From assembly GCA_025453475.1 (NCBI GenBank), contig JALOQH010000004.1, positions 1-17,656 of the forward strand: 17,656 nucleotides of DNA, given 5' to 3'. The translations under genes and the position numbers were made by a program. The notes beneath the pieces are model-generated. The model was not told the origin of the DNA. It made no database searches and saw only the letters and a program-made list of their open reading frames with translations. Positions 10,985 through 17,656 of this stretch are shown one piece after another; position 1 is the stretch's first letter; the number at the start of each line of letters is the position of its first letter. This DNA comes from an archaeon (lineage in GTDB: Archaea; Nanobdellota; Nanobdellia; Pacearchaeales; GW2011-AR1).

Positions 10985-11965
10985 ATGGAAACACCGCAGA
11001 AAGACAACCAGGAAACACCAAAACAAGAGGTTAAAATAGAGCATAAGCAGCACAAACCATCGCGCAAGCTGCAGCAGCCAGTTAAAGTGCGTGATGGACG
11101 GGGCTGGTACGATAAATATTACAAATATCTGATGCTGATACCTGTGAGTTTAGTTATTATCTCCATGGTCTATTTATCTATGTTCTATGGAAGAACCGGG
11201 GACTTTATCAACAGGGATGTTTCACTAAAAGGCGGAACCACAATCACGCTTGTTGGAAATGTTGATTCTGCCAGATTAGAAGCAGAACTGCCTGGCAAGG
11301 TTGCGGAAGTCTCTTTCAGAAGCCTGAGTGATTTAAGAACAGGAGAGAATATTGCGCTTGCTATTGAGAGCTCGCAATCGCCAGAGGAGCTGAAAGCAGC
11401 GATTGAAGGTGTTCTTGGATATGAATTGACTGAAGAGAACTCAAGCACAGAGTTTACAGGACCTACACTCAGCGCTAACTTCTACAGGCAGCTGGTTATT
11501 GCGCTTCTTATCTCATTTATTTTGATGTCATGCGTCATATTCTTTATGTTCAAGACATTTATCCCAAGCACAGCTGTTATTTTTGCCGCATTTTCAAACA
11601 TAGTAATCGCTCTCGCGATTATTGATTATTTTGGAGTAAAGCTCTCTGCTGCAGGAATTGCAGCATTCCTCATGATTATTGGTTATTCTGTTGACACAGA
11701 CATTCTTCTAACAACGCGAGCGCTGAAGAAGACAGAAGGGACATTAAACCAGAGAATATTCGGAGCATTCAAGACAGGCGGTTTTATGACTGCAACTGCG
11801 CTATTCGCTGTTCTTCCTGCATTCTTTATAGTTACCGGACTGCCGGATTCGTTCAGACAGATATTCCTTATTCTGGCGCTTGGACTTGGAGCAGATTTGT
11901 TTAATACGTGGTTGACTAATGCTGGAATAATTAAATGGTATTGCGAAAAGAAGGGAATCCAATGA
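10985..11965 (+). CDS. secF: Protein-export membrane protein SecF
   Basis: SecF with SecD assists the Sec translocon, in bacteria by using the proton gradient to pull exported proteins across. The 326-residue protein has a long hydrophilic, Lys/Gln-rich cytoplasmic N-terminus (1-45), TM1 (~49-67), an extracytoplasmic domain starting with the SecDF motif VSLKGGTTITL (79-89), and TM2-TM6 (~168-310). The TM4 signature GYSVDTDILLTTR (233-245) carries the two acidic residues Asp237 and Asp239 expected in SecF. The stop overlaps the secD start as ATGA. The order SecF then SecD is the archaeal arrangement, the reverse of bacteria. Confidence 0.96.
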   Translation: METPQKDNQETPKQEVKIEHKQHKPSRKLQQPVKVRDGRGWYDKYYKYLMLIPVSLVIISMVYLSMFYGRTGDFINRDVSLKGGTTITLVGNVDSARLEAELPGKVAEVSFRSLSDLRTGENIALAIESSQSPEELKAAIEGVLGYELTEENSSTEFTGPTLSANFYRQLVIALLISFILMSCVIFFMFKTFIPSTAVIFAAFSNIVIALAIIDYFGVKLSAAGIAAFLMIIGYSVDTDILLTTRALKKTEGTLNQRIFGAFKTGGFMTATALFAVLPAFFIVTGLPDSFRQIFLILALGLGADLFNTWLTNAGIIKWYCEKKGIQ

Positions 11966-13704
11966 GAATATCAGTAAGAGTTTGGGTGCTTGTTATTTGC
12001 CTTGCGCTTGGTTTAATGACAATCCTGAACGGCTCAGCATATTCGAGAATGCTTGCTGGTCTGATTGTTGTTCTTATTCCGTTTGTCTTTATCTATGTAA
12101 AATCAAATGTCGGCAAGGTGTTTATCATTATGGTTCTTGCTCTCTCGCTGGGATTTATCATTTATTCCTCTGCAACAGACGGAGTCATTATAAAGTCTAT
12201 AGAGAAGAATTCTTCAGGGTATGACGAAGGGCTAAGAGCAGGAATGGTGATTGTATCCATAAACAATGAGAAAGTAACAAACTTTGAGGATTACACAAGA
12301 GTTATGGGCGGAATCTTCCCTGCAGATGAGGAGAAAAGAGTATCAATAACCACAACAAAAGAAGAGATTATATTTCTGACAAACGAGACGCCGAAGATAA
12401 CTGTGGGGGAGATAAGCAGGACTAATCTGAAGACAGGACTGGACCTTAGCGGCGGCGCAAGAGCGCTTGTAAGCCCTGAGAGAAAATTAACATCTAGCGA
12501 GATGAGCGACTTAATTTCTGTAACGAGCAACAGATTGAACGTGTTCGGGCTCTCAGATATAACTGTGAGGCAGGTTTCTGACCTGGAGGGAGACAGCTAT
12601 CTCCTTGTTGAAGTTGCAGGAGCAAGTCCTGCTGATTTGAAAGAGCTTATCTCCAAGCAGGGCAAATTTGAAGCAAGAATCGGCAATGGTACAATTGTAA
12701 GCGAGAATGTAATTGATTCCGGCAATGCAACCAACTCAACCGGAGCGGCAAATATGACAGCGAACGTTACTACGGGCAACGGCGGAGGAGTTCTTGTCTT
12801 TGAAGGCGGAGAGGGAGATATTGCTGATGTCTGCAGAAATAAAGCAGAATGCTCAGGTATAACTGGCTGTTTTGAAGCTGAAGGCGGATATGCGTGCAAT
12901 TTCAGATTCACAATTTATCTTACAGAAGCTGCTGCAAAGAAGCATGCTGCAATAACCAAGAATATCTCGCTTGACAGCACAGGCAAGTATCTTACAGACA
13001 GGCTTTATCTTTACATTGATGACCAGGAAACTGATTCCCTGCTCATCGGGGCTGACCTGAAGGGGCAGGTTACAACGCAGGTCTCGATACAGGGTTCTGG
13101 AAGCGGGAAGACAAAAGAAGAGGCATTCAATGACGCAAAGGCAAATATGAACAAACTGCAGACTGTGCTCATCACCGGAAGCCTTCCTTACAAGCTAAAT
13201 CTTGTAAAGCTGGATACAATCTCACCGATGCTTGGAAAGGAGTTTACGAGGAATATTATCTATCTCGGACTGGTTGTTTTCGGAATAATCTGCGTGCTGA
13301 TATTTGTAAAGTACAGAAAGGTAAAGATTACCCTTTCAGTTATCCTCACAATTGTATCTGAAGCGGTTTTGACACTTGCTGTTGCTGCCTTGATAAGATG
13401 GAACCTTGATGCTCCGAGCATTGCCGGAATAATCGCTGGCATGGGAACAGGCGTAAATGACCAGATAATCATTATAGATGAATCTGTTTCGAAAGAGAAT
13501 ACAGGATTAAAGGAGAGGATAAAGAGAGCATTGTTTATCATATTCGGGGCGTTCTTTACAATTGTGGCTGCGATGCTTCCGTTATTCTGGGCAGGAACAG
13601 GATTGTTAAGAGGATTCGCGCTCACAACAATAATCGGGGTAAGCGTGGGAATTCTTATAACAAGACCTGCATTCGCAGATATTTTGAGAAGAATAAGCGA
13701 GTAA
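11962..13704 (+). CDS. secD: Protein-export membrane protein SecD with N-terminal PDZ-like domain
   Basis: 580 residues from the ATG overlapping the secF stop (an in-frame ATG 27 nt upstream is less likely). SecD features: LDLSGGARALV (160-170) opening the first extracytoplasmic domain, and five C-terminal TM helices (~430-570) with the TM4 motif GMGTGVNDQIIIIDE (493-507). Two things are unusual. There are three hydrophobic helices at the N-terminus (~8-24, 30-46, 51-69) instead of one, followed by a PDZ-like domain (~74-135: GVIIKSIEKNSSGYDEGLRAG, MVIVSINNEKV). An insert at 250-312 holds four sequons in 16 residues (Asn255, 258, 264, 268) and four cysteines (291, 297, 303, 312) that could form two disulfides. 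The PDZ domain may bind exported chains or a protease. Confidence 0.95.
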   Translation: MRISVRVWVLVICLALGLMTILNGSAYSRMLAGLIVVLIPFVFIYVKSNVGKVFIIMVLALSLGFIIYSSATDGVIIKSIEKNSSGYDEGLRAGMVIVSINNEKVTNFEDYTRVMGGIFPADEEKRVSITTTKEEIIFLTNETPKITVGEISRTNLKTGLDLSGGARALVSPERKLTSSEMSDLISVTSNRLNVFGLSDITVRQVSDLEGDSYLLVEVAGASPADLKELISKQGKFEARIGNGTIVSENVIDSGNATNSTGAANMTANVTTGNGGGVLVFEGGEGDIADVCRNKAECSGITGCFEAEGGYACNFRFTIYLTEAAAKKHAAITKNISLDSTGKYLTDRLYLYIDDQETDSLLIGADLKGQVTTQVSIQGSGSGKTKEEAFNDAKANMNKLQTVLITGSLPYKLNLVKLDTISPMLGKEFTRNIIYLGLVVFGIICVLIFVKYRKVKITLSVILTIVSEAVLTLAVAALIRWNLDAPSIAGIIAGMGTGVNDQIIIIDESVSKENTGLKERIKRALFIIFGAFFTIVAAMLPLFWAGTGLLRGFALTTIIGVSVGILITRPAFADILRRISE

Positions 13705-13834
13705 GACGCCCATTGGCTTTAGAGAAGAATGACCAATTATTAACAAAATGTGTTATTGATTAAAAAGACAATTATTAATCTGGAGCAACAGAAACAAGAT
13801 AGGGGGCATTAACAATTTGATGAAGAACTAATTA

Positions 13835-13880
13835 AACTGGTATAATTCTGTTATCTTTTAAGATAAGTTTTATACCAGTT
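13835..13880. repeat. Nested inverted repeats at the end of the epimerase gene
   Basis: Outer arms AACTGGTATAA (13835-13845) and TTATACCAGTT (13870-13880) are exact reverse complements. Inside them TTATCT (13851-13856) pairs with AGATAA (13861-13866). The structure includes the stop codon and the last nine codons of the minus-strand epimerase gene. It could act as a 3' stabiliser or terminator; a protein-binding site is also possible. The rest of 13705-13834 shows nothing beyond a repeated CAATTATTAA. Confidence 0.5.
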
Positions 13881-14684
13881 GATTGTTTCTAAAATTCCTG
13901 ATTCAACTGTATATTCTGGCTTGTACCCCAAAGAGCGGATTGCAGAGATATCCAAATGAACTTTCTGGGGCTGGGCTCTTTCCGGCTCTGCGACTTGGAT
14001 TTGGCTTGCTGAATCTGTGTGCTTTATTATAAACTGGGCTAAATCAAATACATTATACTCGCTGTCTCCTGAGATGTCATACTCCTTGTTCCATTCTCCT
14101 CCGAGAGCGAGCAAGACAGCTGAGACAAAGTCTTCGACATGCGTGAAATCTAGTGTTTTTGTCTTTGGGTCTCCGTAAATAACCAAATCCTTGTTTTCGA
14201 GAGCATGAGTTATGAAGATATGCACTAACCGCTTGGTTAAATCCCAGAACGGACCGTAGACTGTGGAGGGGCGGACAATGAGGTAGTCTATGCCGTAGCA
14301 CTGCTGATATGCCTTGCAAAGCTCTTCCCCGTAGATTTTGCTTGCAGTGTATGGATTTTTCTCCTTTGAAAGTATTCTTGATGATGAGAAGAAAAGGAAT
14401 TTCTTTATATTGTGAGTTCTGCAAAATTCAAGGACATGGAATGTGCCTTCTGAATTGTTTATGTGGGGCAGCTTTGGATTTGTTATGCTCTGGTTTATCT
14501 TGCAGTGCGCTGCTGCATGTATAAACATGTCAATTTTCTCTGAAACTCGCAGATCTTCTAAATCTTGCAGGGAATTACCGCTCCTCTCATCCACGAGAAG
14601 GACAAATTTATGCCCCTGTGCTTCCAGTCTTTTCTTAAGAACAGAGCCGATTAAGCCATCGTGCCCTGTCATTGCAATATTCAT
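13851..14684 (-). CDS. NAD-dependent nucleotide-sugar epimerase/dehydratase
   Basis: Extended short-chain dehydrogenase (GalE/RmlB superfamily), 277 residues. NAD-binding motif TGHDGLIG (Gly7, Gly10, Gly13), catalytic Tyr112-x3-Lys116 in PYTASKIYGEEL, and a serine-rich strand FLFFSSSRI (97-104) supplying the active-site Ser. RPSTVYGPFWD (138-148) and LDFTHVEDFVSAVLLAL (about 183-199) are typical of sugar-nucleotide epimerases, and the C-terminus ends with the usual ESGILETINWYK helix. The exact substrate cannot be read from sequence. TTTAAA at 14708-14713 is 26.5 nt from the ATG (leaderless). It is divergent from the membrane protein at 14759 and near a flippase and a glycosyltransferase, fitting surface-glycan synthesis. 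Confidence 0.92.
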   Translation of the reverse strand: MNIAMTGHDGLIGSVLKKRLEAQGHKFVLLVDERSGNSLQDLEDLRVSEKIDMFIHAAAHCKINQSITNPKLPHINNSEGTFHVLEFCRTHNIKKFLFFSSSRILSKEKNPYTASKIYGEELCKAYQQCYGIDYLIVRPSTVYGPFWDLTKRLVHIFITHALENKDLVIYGDPKTKTLDFTHVEDFVSAVLLALGGEWNKEYDISGDSEYNVFDLAQFIIKHTDSASQIQVAEPERAQPQKVHLDISAIRSLGYKPEYTVESGILETINWYKTYLKR

Positions 14685-14707
14685 AATCCTATTCCGAGAG
14701 TTGCATT

Positions 14708-14713
14708 TTTAAA
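14708..14713 (-). promoter_or_regulatory. TATA box of the epimerase gene
   Basis: TTTAAA centred 26.5 nt from ATG 14684 on the minus strand. Confidence 0.6.
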
Positions 14714-14729
14714 TATAATCAAGGCAAAG

Positions 14730-14737
14730 TTTATATA
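14730..14737 (+). promoter_or_regulatory. TATA box of the 14759 gene
   Basis: TTTATATA centred 25.5 nt before ATG 14759; a leaderless mRNA is expected. Confidence 0.6.
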
Positions 14738-14758
14738 GAAAAATTCAGACAGAGAGAT

Positions 14759-15199
14759 ATGTTACCGAGATGGCATATATTCTGGGGAGCGGTTTTCAGC
14801 GCACTGTTCTGGATTTTATTCCCAGAGACAGCCTGGTTTAATGCTGCAATCCTCTTTTTGAGCGCGTTTTTGATTGATTTTGACCATTACATTGTTGCTG
14901 TTTACAATACCGGAAAATTGGGATTGTTTAATTCATTCAGATATTACGAAATGGTCGGGAAGCAGGAAAAGAAGGAATTTGCGAGAGGAATACATAAAAG
15001 AGGAGATTTTGTAGTTTTCCATACAGTTGAGTTTCACCTTCTTGTTTTGTTATTCGGCATTTTTGTCTGGAATCTATTTATTTATGTCTTTATCGGAATG
15101 CTGTTCCATTCTATTTTGGATATAATTGACATGATGCACAAGAAGAGGCTGTACAGAAGGGAATTCCTGCTTACTCGATGGATTCTTCAGAGATTATAA
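14759..15199 (+). CDS. Integral membrane protein, DUF457/metal-dependent hydrolase-like
   Basis: 146 residues with about four hydrophobic segments (~8-20, 27-39, 88-103, 104-118). Conserved-looking polar residues lie at or near membrane segments: LIDFDHY (Asp40, Asp42, His43), FHTVEFH (His88, His93) and FHSILDIIDMMH (His117, Asp121, Asp124, His127). This pattern resembles the YdjM/DUF457 family of membrane-bound predicted metal-dependent hydrolases, whose true activity is poorly known. The assignment is by pattern only. It converges with the small membrane protein at 15194 with a 6-nt overlap. Confidence 0.7.
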   Translation: MLPRWHIFWGAVFSALFWILFPETAWFNAAILFLSAFLIDFDHYIVAVYNTGKLGLFNSFRYYEMVGKQEKKEFARGIHKRGDFVVFHTVEFHLLVLLFGIFVWNLFIYVFIGMLFHSILDIIDMMHKKRLYRREFLLTRWILQRL

Positions 15200-15469
15200 G
15201 AAACTGACAAAGCCCTTTGCGAACATTGCCAAAGCTGCCAGCCAGAGCAGAATTGCCGGGAGCGAGAAGAATATCGAAAGAATCAGGAAAATCGAGCATA
15301 AAATGTCAAAAATGCTTAAAATATCCCCTGTGAAGATGAACATCCCTTTCAGCAGGAGCAGACCTGAGCAGAAGAGCAGGATTTGAAAATATGGATGGGC
15401 TCCTGCTATAATCGAGAGAATTACCAACGCAGACAGCAGGTCTATGCCGCCAAGCACTTTTACCAGCAT
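15194..15469 (-). CDS. Small multi-pass membrane protein, 91 residues
   Basis: Almost entirely hydrophobic. It begins MLVKVLGGIDLLSALVILSI and has about four membrane segments (~6-22, 27-45, 50-69, 71-88) with few charged residues. Family not recognised; the GGIDLLSAL start recalls small uncharacterised archaeal membrane proteins. TATTAA on the minus strand (15491-15496) is 24.5 nt from the ATG, supporting the start. It overlaps the end of the convergent gene by 6 nt and is divergent from the flippase. Confidence 0.65.
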   Translation of the reverse strand: MLVKVLGGIDLLSALVILSIIAGAHPYFQILLFCSGLLLLKGMFIFTGDILSIFDILCSIFLILSIFFSLPAILLWLAALAMFAKGFVSFL

Positions 15470-15539
15470 AGAAATCCTGATTAATGCGGCTTAATAAGCT
15501 TAAGCTAAAGAATAAAAAGCTATATTCTCTATAGATTTC

Positions 15540-17093
15540 ATGGAGAGAGGAGAGGCAAATCTGGGCAAATCCCTGCATCTGATTGCGAAATCAACGATAA
15601 TTGTTTTTGTGGGGATATTCCTGTCAAAACTGTTCACTTATGTTTATAGAATAGTTATTGCGAGATATTACGGGCCAGAAGTATATGGTTTGCTCTCGCT
15701 TGCGCTGATGGTTGCAGGATGGTTTACTGCTTTCTCAGCATTGGGATTGTCTGAGGGGCTGCTTAGGTATATTGCGGTTTACAGGGCAGGCAAGAAAGCT
15801 GACCGAATCCGCTATCTCATCAAGTTCTCGCTTGCCATACTCGGATTCTCAAGCATTTTTGCAGGAGTTCTGCTTTACTTCACATCTGATTTAATTGCAG
15901 TCAGTATTTTCAAGAGCCCTGAGCTTGCAATATTCCTCAAGATATTTGCTTTCTGCGTGCCGATAACAGTTTTATTGGGTCCTTTTCTGTCAACTTTGAG
16001 GGCTTTTGAGAGGATAAATCTTTATTCTGGAATCTCAAATATCCTGCAAAACGCGGCAAAACTGGCAATTATTCTGCTGTTTATTTTTGTCGGAGTTAAT
16101 TCAGGGGGTGTTGCGCTTTCGTATGTGCTTGGAATGCTTGCCACGCTGATTGCAGCTTATCTTGCATGCAGATACTATCTTCCGCAGGTTTTCGGCGCTG
16201 CAAGAATTCCCGGAGCAGAAAGAACAGAAATTATGAAAGAGGTATTCTCGTACTCGTGGCCGTTGCTTTTCCTTGGCTTCTTCACAAGTGTTTTCTACTG
16301 GCTGGATACATTTGCAATCGGATTCTTTAGAACAACAATGGAAGTTGGAATATACAATGCTGCGATTCCTCTCTCGCTTCTGCTATTCTTTGTTCCAGAG
16401 CTGTTCACCCAGCTGTTTTTCCCAATGATTACAAAAGAATTTTCCAGGAAAAATGTCAGGCTTGTCAGGGAGATGACCCAGCAGGTTGGGAAGTGGATTT
16501 TTGCGCTGAATCTGCCGGTTTTGATGATAATGGTTCTATTCCCGGGCGTTGTGCTTAATGTTTTCTTCGGCTCTGAATATCTTGCTGCTGAGATGAGCTT
16601 ACGCCTATTGGCAATTGGGGCTTTGTTTGCATCTGTAACCGGATTGTCAACTAATCTGCTTTCTGCGATAGGCAAATCAAGATTGATTTTCTATAATTTT
16701 GTTGCTGCGGCGATAGTTAACTTTGTCCTTAATTGGATGCTTGTTCCGGACTATGGAATGGTCGGGGCGGCATTTGCAACAATGATTACTTATTTTGTTC
16801 TGGGCACGATGGCGCTTGTTCAGGCAAGAAGATACACGAAGATAATCCCGGTCAGAAGAAAAATGGGGAGAATCTTCATGATTTCCCTGCTGTTGGGAGG
16901 AATTGTCTGGTTTGTCAGCAATAACATTGAGGGAATTGGATTGGGCGGGCTGATTGTGATAGGGGCGCTTTATTTCGCAGCATATCTTGCATTAATGTTC
17001 TCAACAAAGAGCTTTGACAAGAATGACTTCGGGATAATGAAGAGCACAATGGTTAAGTTAGGAATTCCAGGGGTGAATTACCTTTTCGATTAG
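15540..17093 (+). CDS. Polysaccharide/oligosaccharide flippase (Wzx-like, MOP superfamily)
   Basis: 517 residues with about 14 hydrophobic helices. Flippases of this group turn lipid-linked glycans across the membrane for surface polysaccharide or N-glycan assembly. The N-terminus is typical: AKSTIIVFVGIFLSKLFTYVYR, then IARYYGPEVYGLLSLALMV (41-59) and LGLSEGLLRYIAVYRAGKK. The second half, FFTSVFYWLDTFAIGFF and NFVLNWMLVPDYGMVGAAFATMITYF, repeats the first in structure, as in MATE/Wzx/MurJ proteins. An AATAAAAA box ~25.5 nt upstream suggests a leaderless start at 15540. The last 36 nt overlap the convergent glycosyltransferase gene. The neighbouring epimerase and GT4 enzyme support a glycan-export role. 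Confidence 0.92.
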   Translation: MERGEANLGKSLHLIAKSTIIVFVGIFLSKLFTYVYRIVIARYYGPEVYGLLSLALMVAGWFTAFSALGLSEGLLRYIAVYRAGKKADRIRYLIKFSLAILGFSSIFAGVLLYFTSDLIAVSIFKSPELAIFLKIFAFCVPITVLLGPFLSTLRAFERINLYSGISNILQNAAKLAIILLFIFVGVNSGGVALSYVLGMLATLIAAYLACRYYLPQVFGAARIPGAERTEIMKEVFSYSWPLLFLGFFTSVFYWLDTFAIGFFRTTMEVGIYNAAIPLSLLLFFVPELFTQLFFPMITKEFSRKNVRLVREMTQQVGKWIFALNLPVLMIMVLFPGVVLNVFFGSEYLAAEMSLRLLAIGALFASVTGLSTNLLSAIGKSRLIFYNFVAAAIVNFVLNWMLVPDYGMVGAAFATMITYFVLGTMALVQARRYTKIIPVRRKMGRIFMISLLLGGIVWFVSNNIEGIGLGGLIVIGALYFAAYLALMFSTKSFDKNDFGIMKSTMVKLGIPGVNYLFD

Positions 17094-17656
17094 TTCGAGA
17101 TATTTATCTGCTATTTCTTCCCAGGAAAAAGTCTTCATCTTTTTTACGTTATGCTCCAGGACCCGCCTTAGTTTTGCATTAGAGATGAGCTCTTTCAACC
17201 CTGAGGAGAAGTCTTTTGTTAGGTAGGCTGTTTTTCCATGTTCAAACAGGAATCTTGGGCGTCCTGCAAAAGCAAGAATCGGCTTTCCTGCGCGGATATA
17301 CTCAAAGAATTTGAAGTTGCTGTCCTGGTCGCTGGTGTTCACAAGAATATCTGCCTGTTTCAGGAGAGATGGAACTTCTCTCGGATTGGCATATCCCATG
17401 AAGTGCACATTCTTTGTTTTTAATGGCAATAGCTCCTTGTTAATTGCTCCAAAGAGGAATAAATCGCAGGGCTGATTCTTAACAGCAGTTATTATCTTAT
17501 CAACCTGCTTGTATCTGGACTGCTCTCCGAGGTAAATTGCAATGAGATTTTTCTTATTCTCCATTAATTTCTTTAGATTATACTTTGTCTTGATTGTATC
17601 TCCTTCAACCCCGTGAGGGAGATAAAAAACACGCTTGTGCATCTTATGGGCGAGAT
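17058..17656 (-). CDS. Glycosyltransferase family 4 (GT-B), C-terminal part
   Basis: The frame is open to the window edge; the residues before the first Met (17642) continue as ...LAHK, so that Met is probably internal and the N-terminal half is outside. The visible part is the nucleotide-sugar-binding domain of a GT4 enzyme: FYLPHGVEGD (end of the linker), NLIAIYLGEQSRYKQVDKII (first strand after the hinge, the usual place of the phosphate-binding Arg/Lys), VHFMGYANPREVPSLLKQADILVNTS, and the donor-binding signature NFKFFEYIRAGKPILAF with its conserved Glu. It transfers a sugar from a nucleotide donor, likely to a lipid-linked or surface glycan. The gene converges on the flippase with a 36-nt overlap. 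Confidence 0.9.
   Translation of the reverse strand, partial: LAHKMHKRVFYLPHGVEGDTIKTKYNLKKLMENKKNLIAIYLGEQSRYKQVDKIITAVKNQPCDLFLFGAINKELLPLKTKNVHFMGYANPREVPSLLKQADILVNTSDQDSNFKFFEYIRAGKPILAFAGRPRFLFEHGKTAYLTKDFSSGLKELISNAKLRRVLEHNVKKMKTFSWEEIADKYLELIEKVIHPWNS

Noticed and set aside
11935..11961. Longer SecD start at ATG 11935
   Set aside because: It would overlap secF by 31 nt; ATG 11962 overlaps by the usual 4 nt (ATGA) and begins the hydrophobic N-terminus properly.
13705..13834. Repeated CAATTATTAA motif as a small repeat array
   Set aside because: Only two imperfectly flanked copies in AT-rich DNA; probably chance.
1..17656. CRISPR array, restriction system, toxin-antitoxin pair or known defence island
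   Set aside because: No regular repeats, no cas or methylase/endonuclease pair; the RHH protein lacks a toxin partner and the HNH protein stands alone.

Overview
The window looks like a chromosomal segment of a small-genome archaeon, most likely a DPANN-type lineage (Woesearchaeota/Pacearchaeota-like by overall impression; the sequence alone does not fix the phylum). The archaeal assignment rests on eL18, archaeal uS11/uL13/uS9 and Rpo3 in the usual archaeal order with a tRNA-Leu between rpoD and rpl18e, on tRNA introns at 37/38 with bulge-helix-bulge (BHB) geometry, on archaeal SecF-SecD, and on a consistent promoter pattern. That pattern is a TTTAAA/TTTATA box centred 24.5-26.5 nt from the start codon (leaderless mRNAs), or exactly 28.5 nt from tRNA 5' ends.

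Layout. 1-1525: end of rpsD, then rps11 and rpoD. 1603-2167: two small unknown genes inserted in the cluster. 2212-2346: a structured 51-nt leader and tRNA-Leu with an AAG anticodon. 2322-2567 (-): orphan ribbon-helix-helix regulator. 2644-3835: eL18-uL13-uS9 operon. 3842-5022 (-): small unknown gene and a XerA-like tyrosine recombinase. 5162-6355: unknown genes, including two very small leaderless ones. 6442-7274: intron-containing tRNA-Leu(TAA), an MTH1-like Nudix hydrolase and tRNA-Arg(CCT). 7276-7893 (-): methyltransferase sharing one palindromic TATA box with a divergent two-gene operon (7944-10443) for a FecR-domain membrane protein and a CHASE2-class III adenylyl cyclase. 10493-10946: small AT-rich HNH protein and tRNA-Gly(TCC) with a 21-nt intron. 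10985-13704: secF-secD, the SecD having an unusual PDZ-containing N-terminus. 13851-17656: sugar-nucleotide epimerase, DUF457-like membrane protein, small membrane protein, polysaccharide flippase and the start-less end of a GT4 glycosyltransferase, i.e. a surface-glycan and membrane region.

How the parts fit. The first part is core translation/transcription, with unit-leading genes mostly leaderless and some operon-internal genes preceded by Shine-Dalgarno motifs (rps11 and rps9 are the clearest). The middle is accessory: a possible envelope-sensing cAMP system, nucleotide-pool cleaning and a recombinase. The end deals with export and the cell surface; N-glycosylation sequons are dense in the FecR protein and in SecD, and the epimerase, flippase and glycosyltransferase could supply glycans. 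The most notable points are the FecR/CHASE2/cyclase operon in an archaeal context, the A34 tRNA-Leu displaced by a 51-bp hairpin-bearing insert carrying a copy of its own 5' end, the SecD architecture, and the strict promoter spacing that fixes several start codons. No CRISPR array, rRNA gene or insertion sequence was seen.
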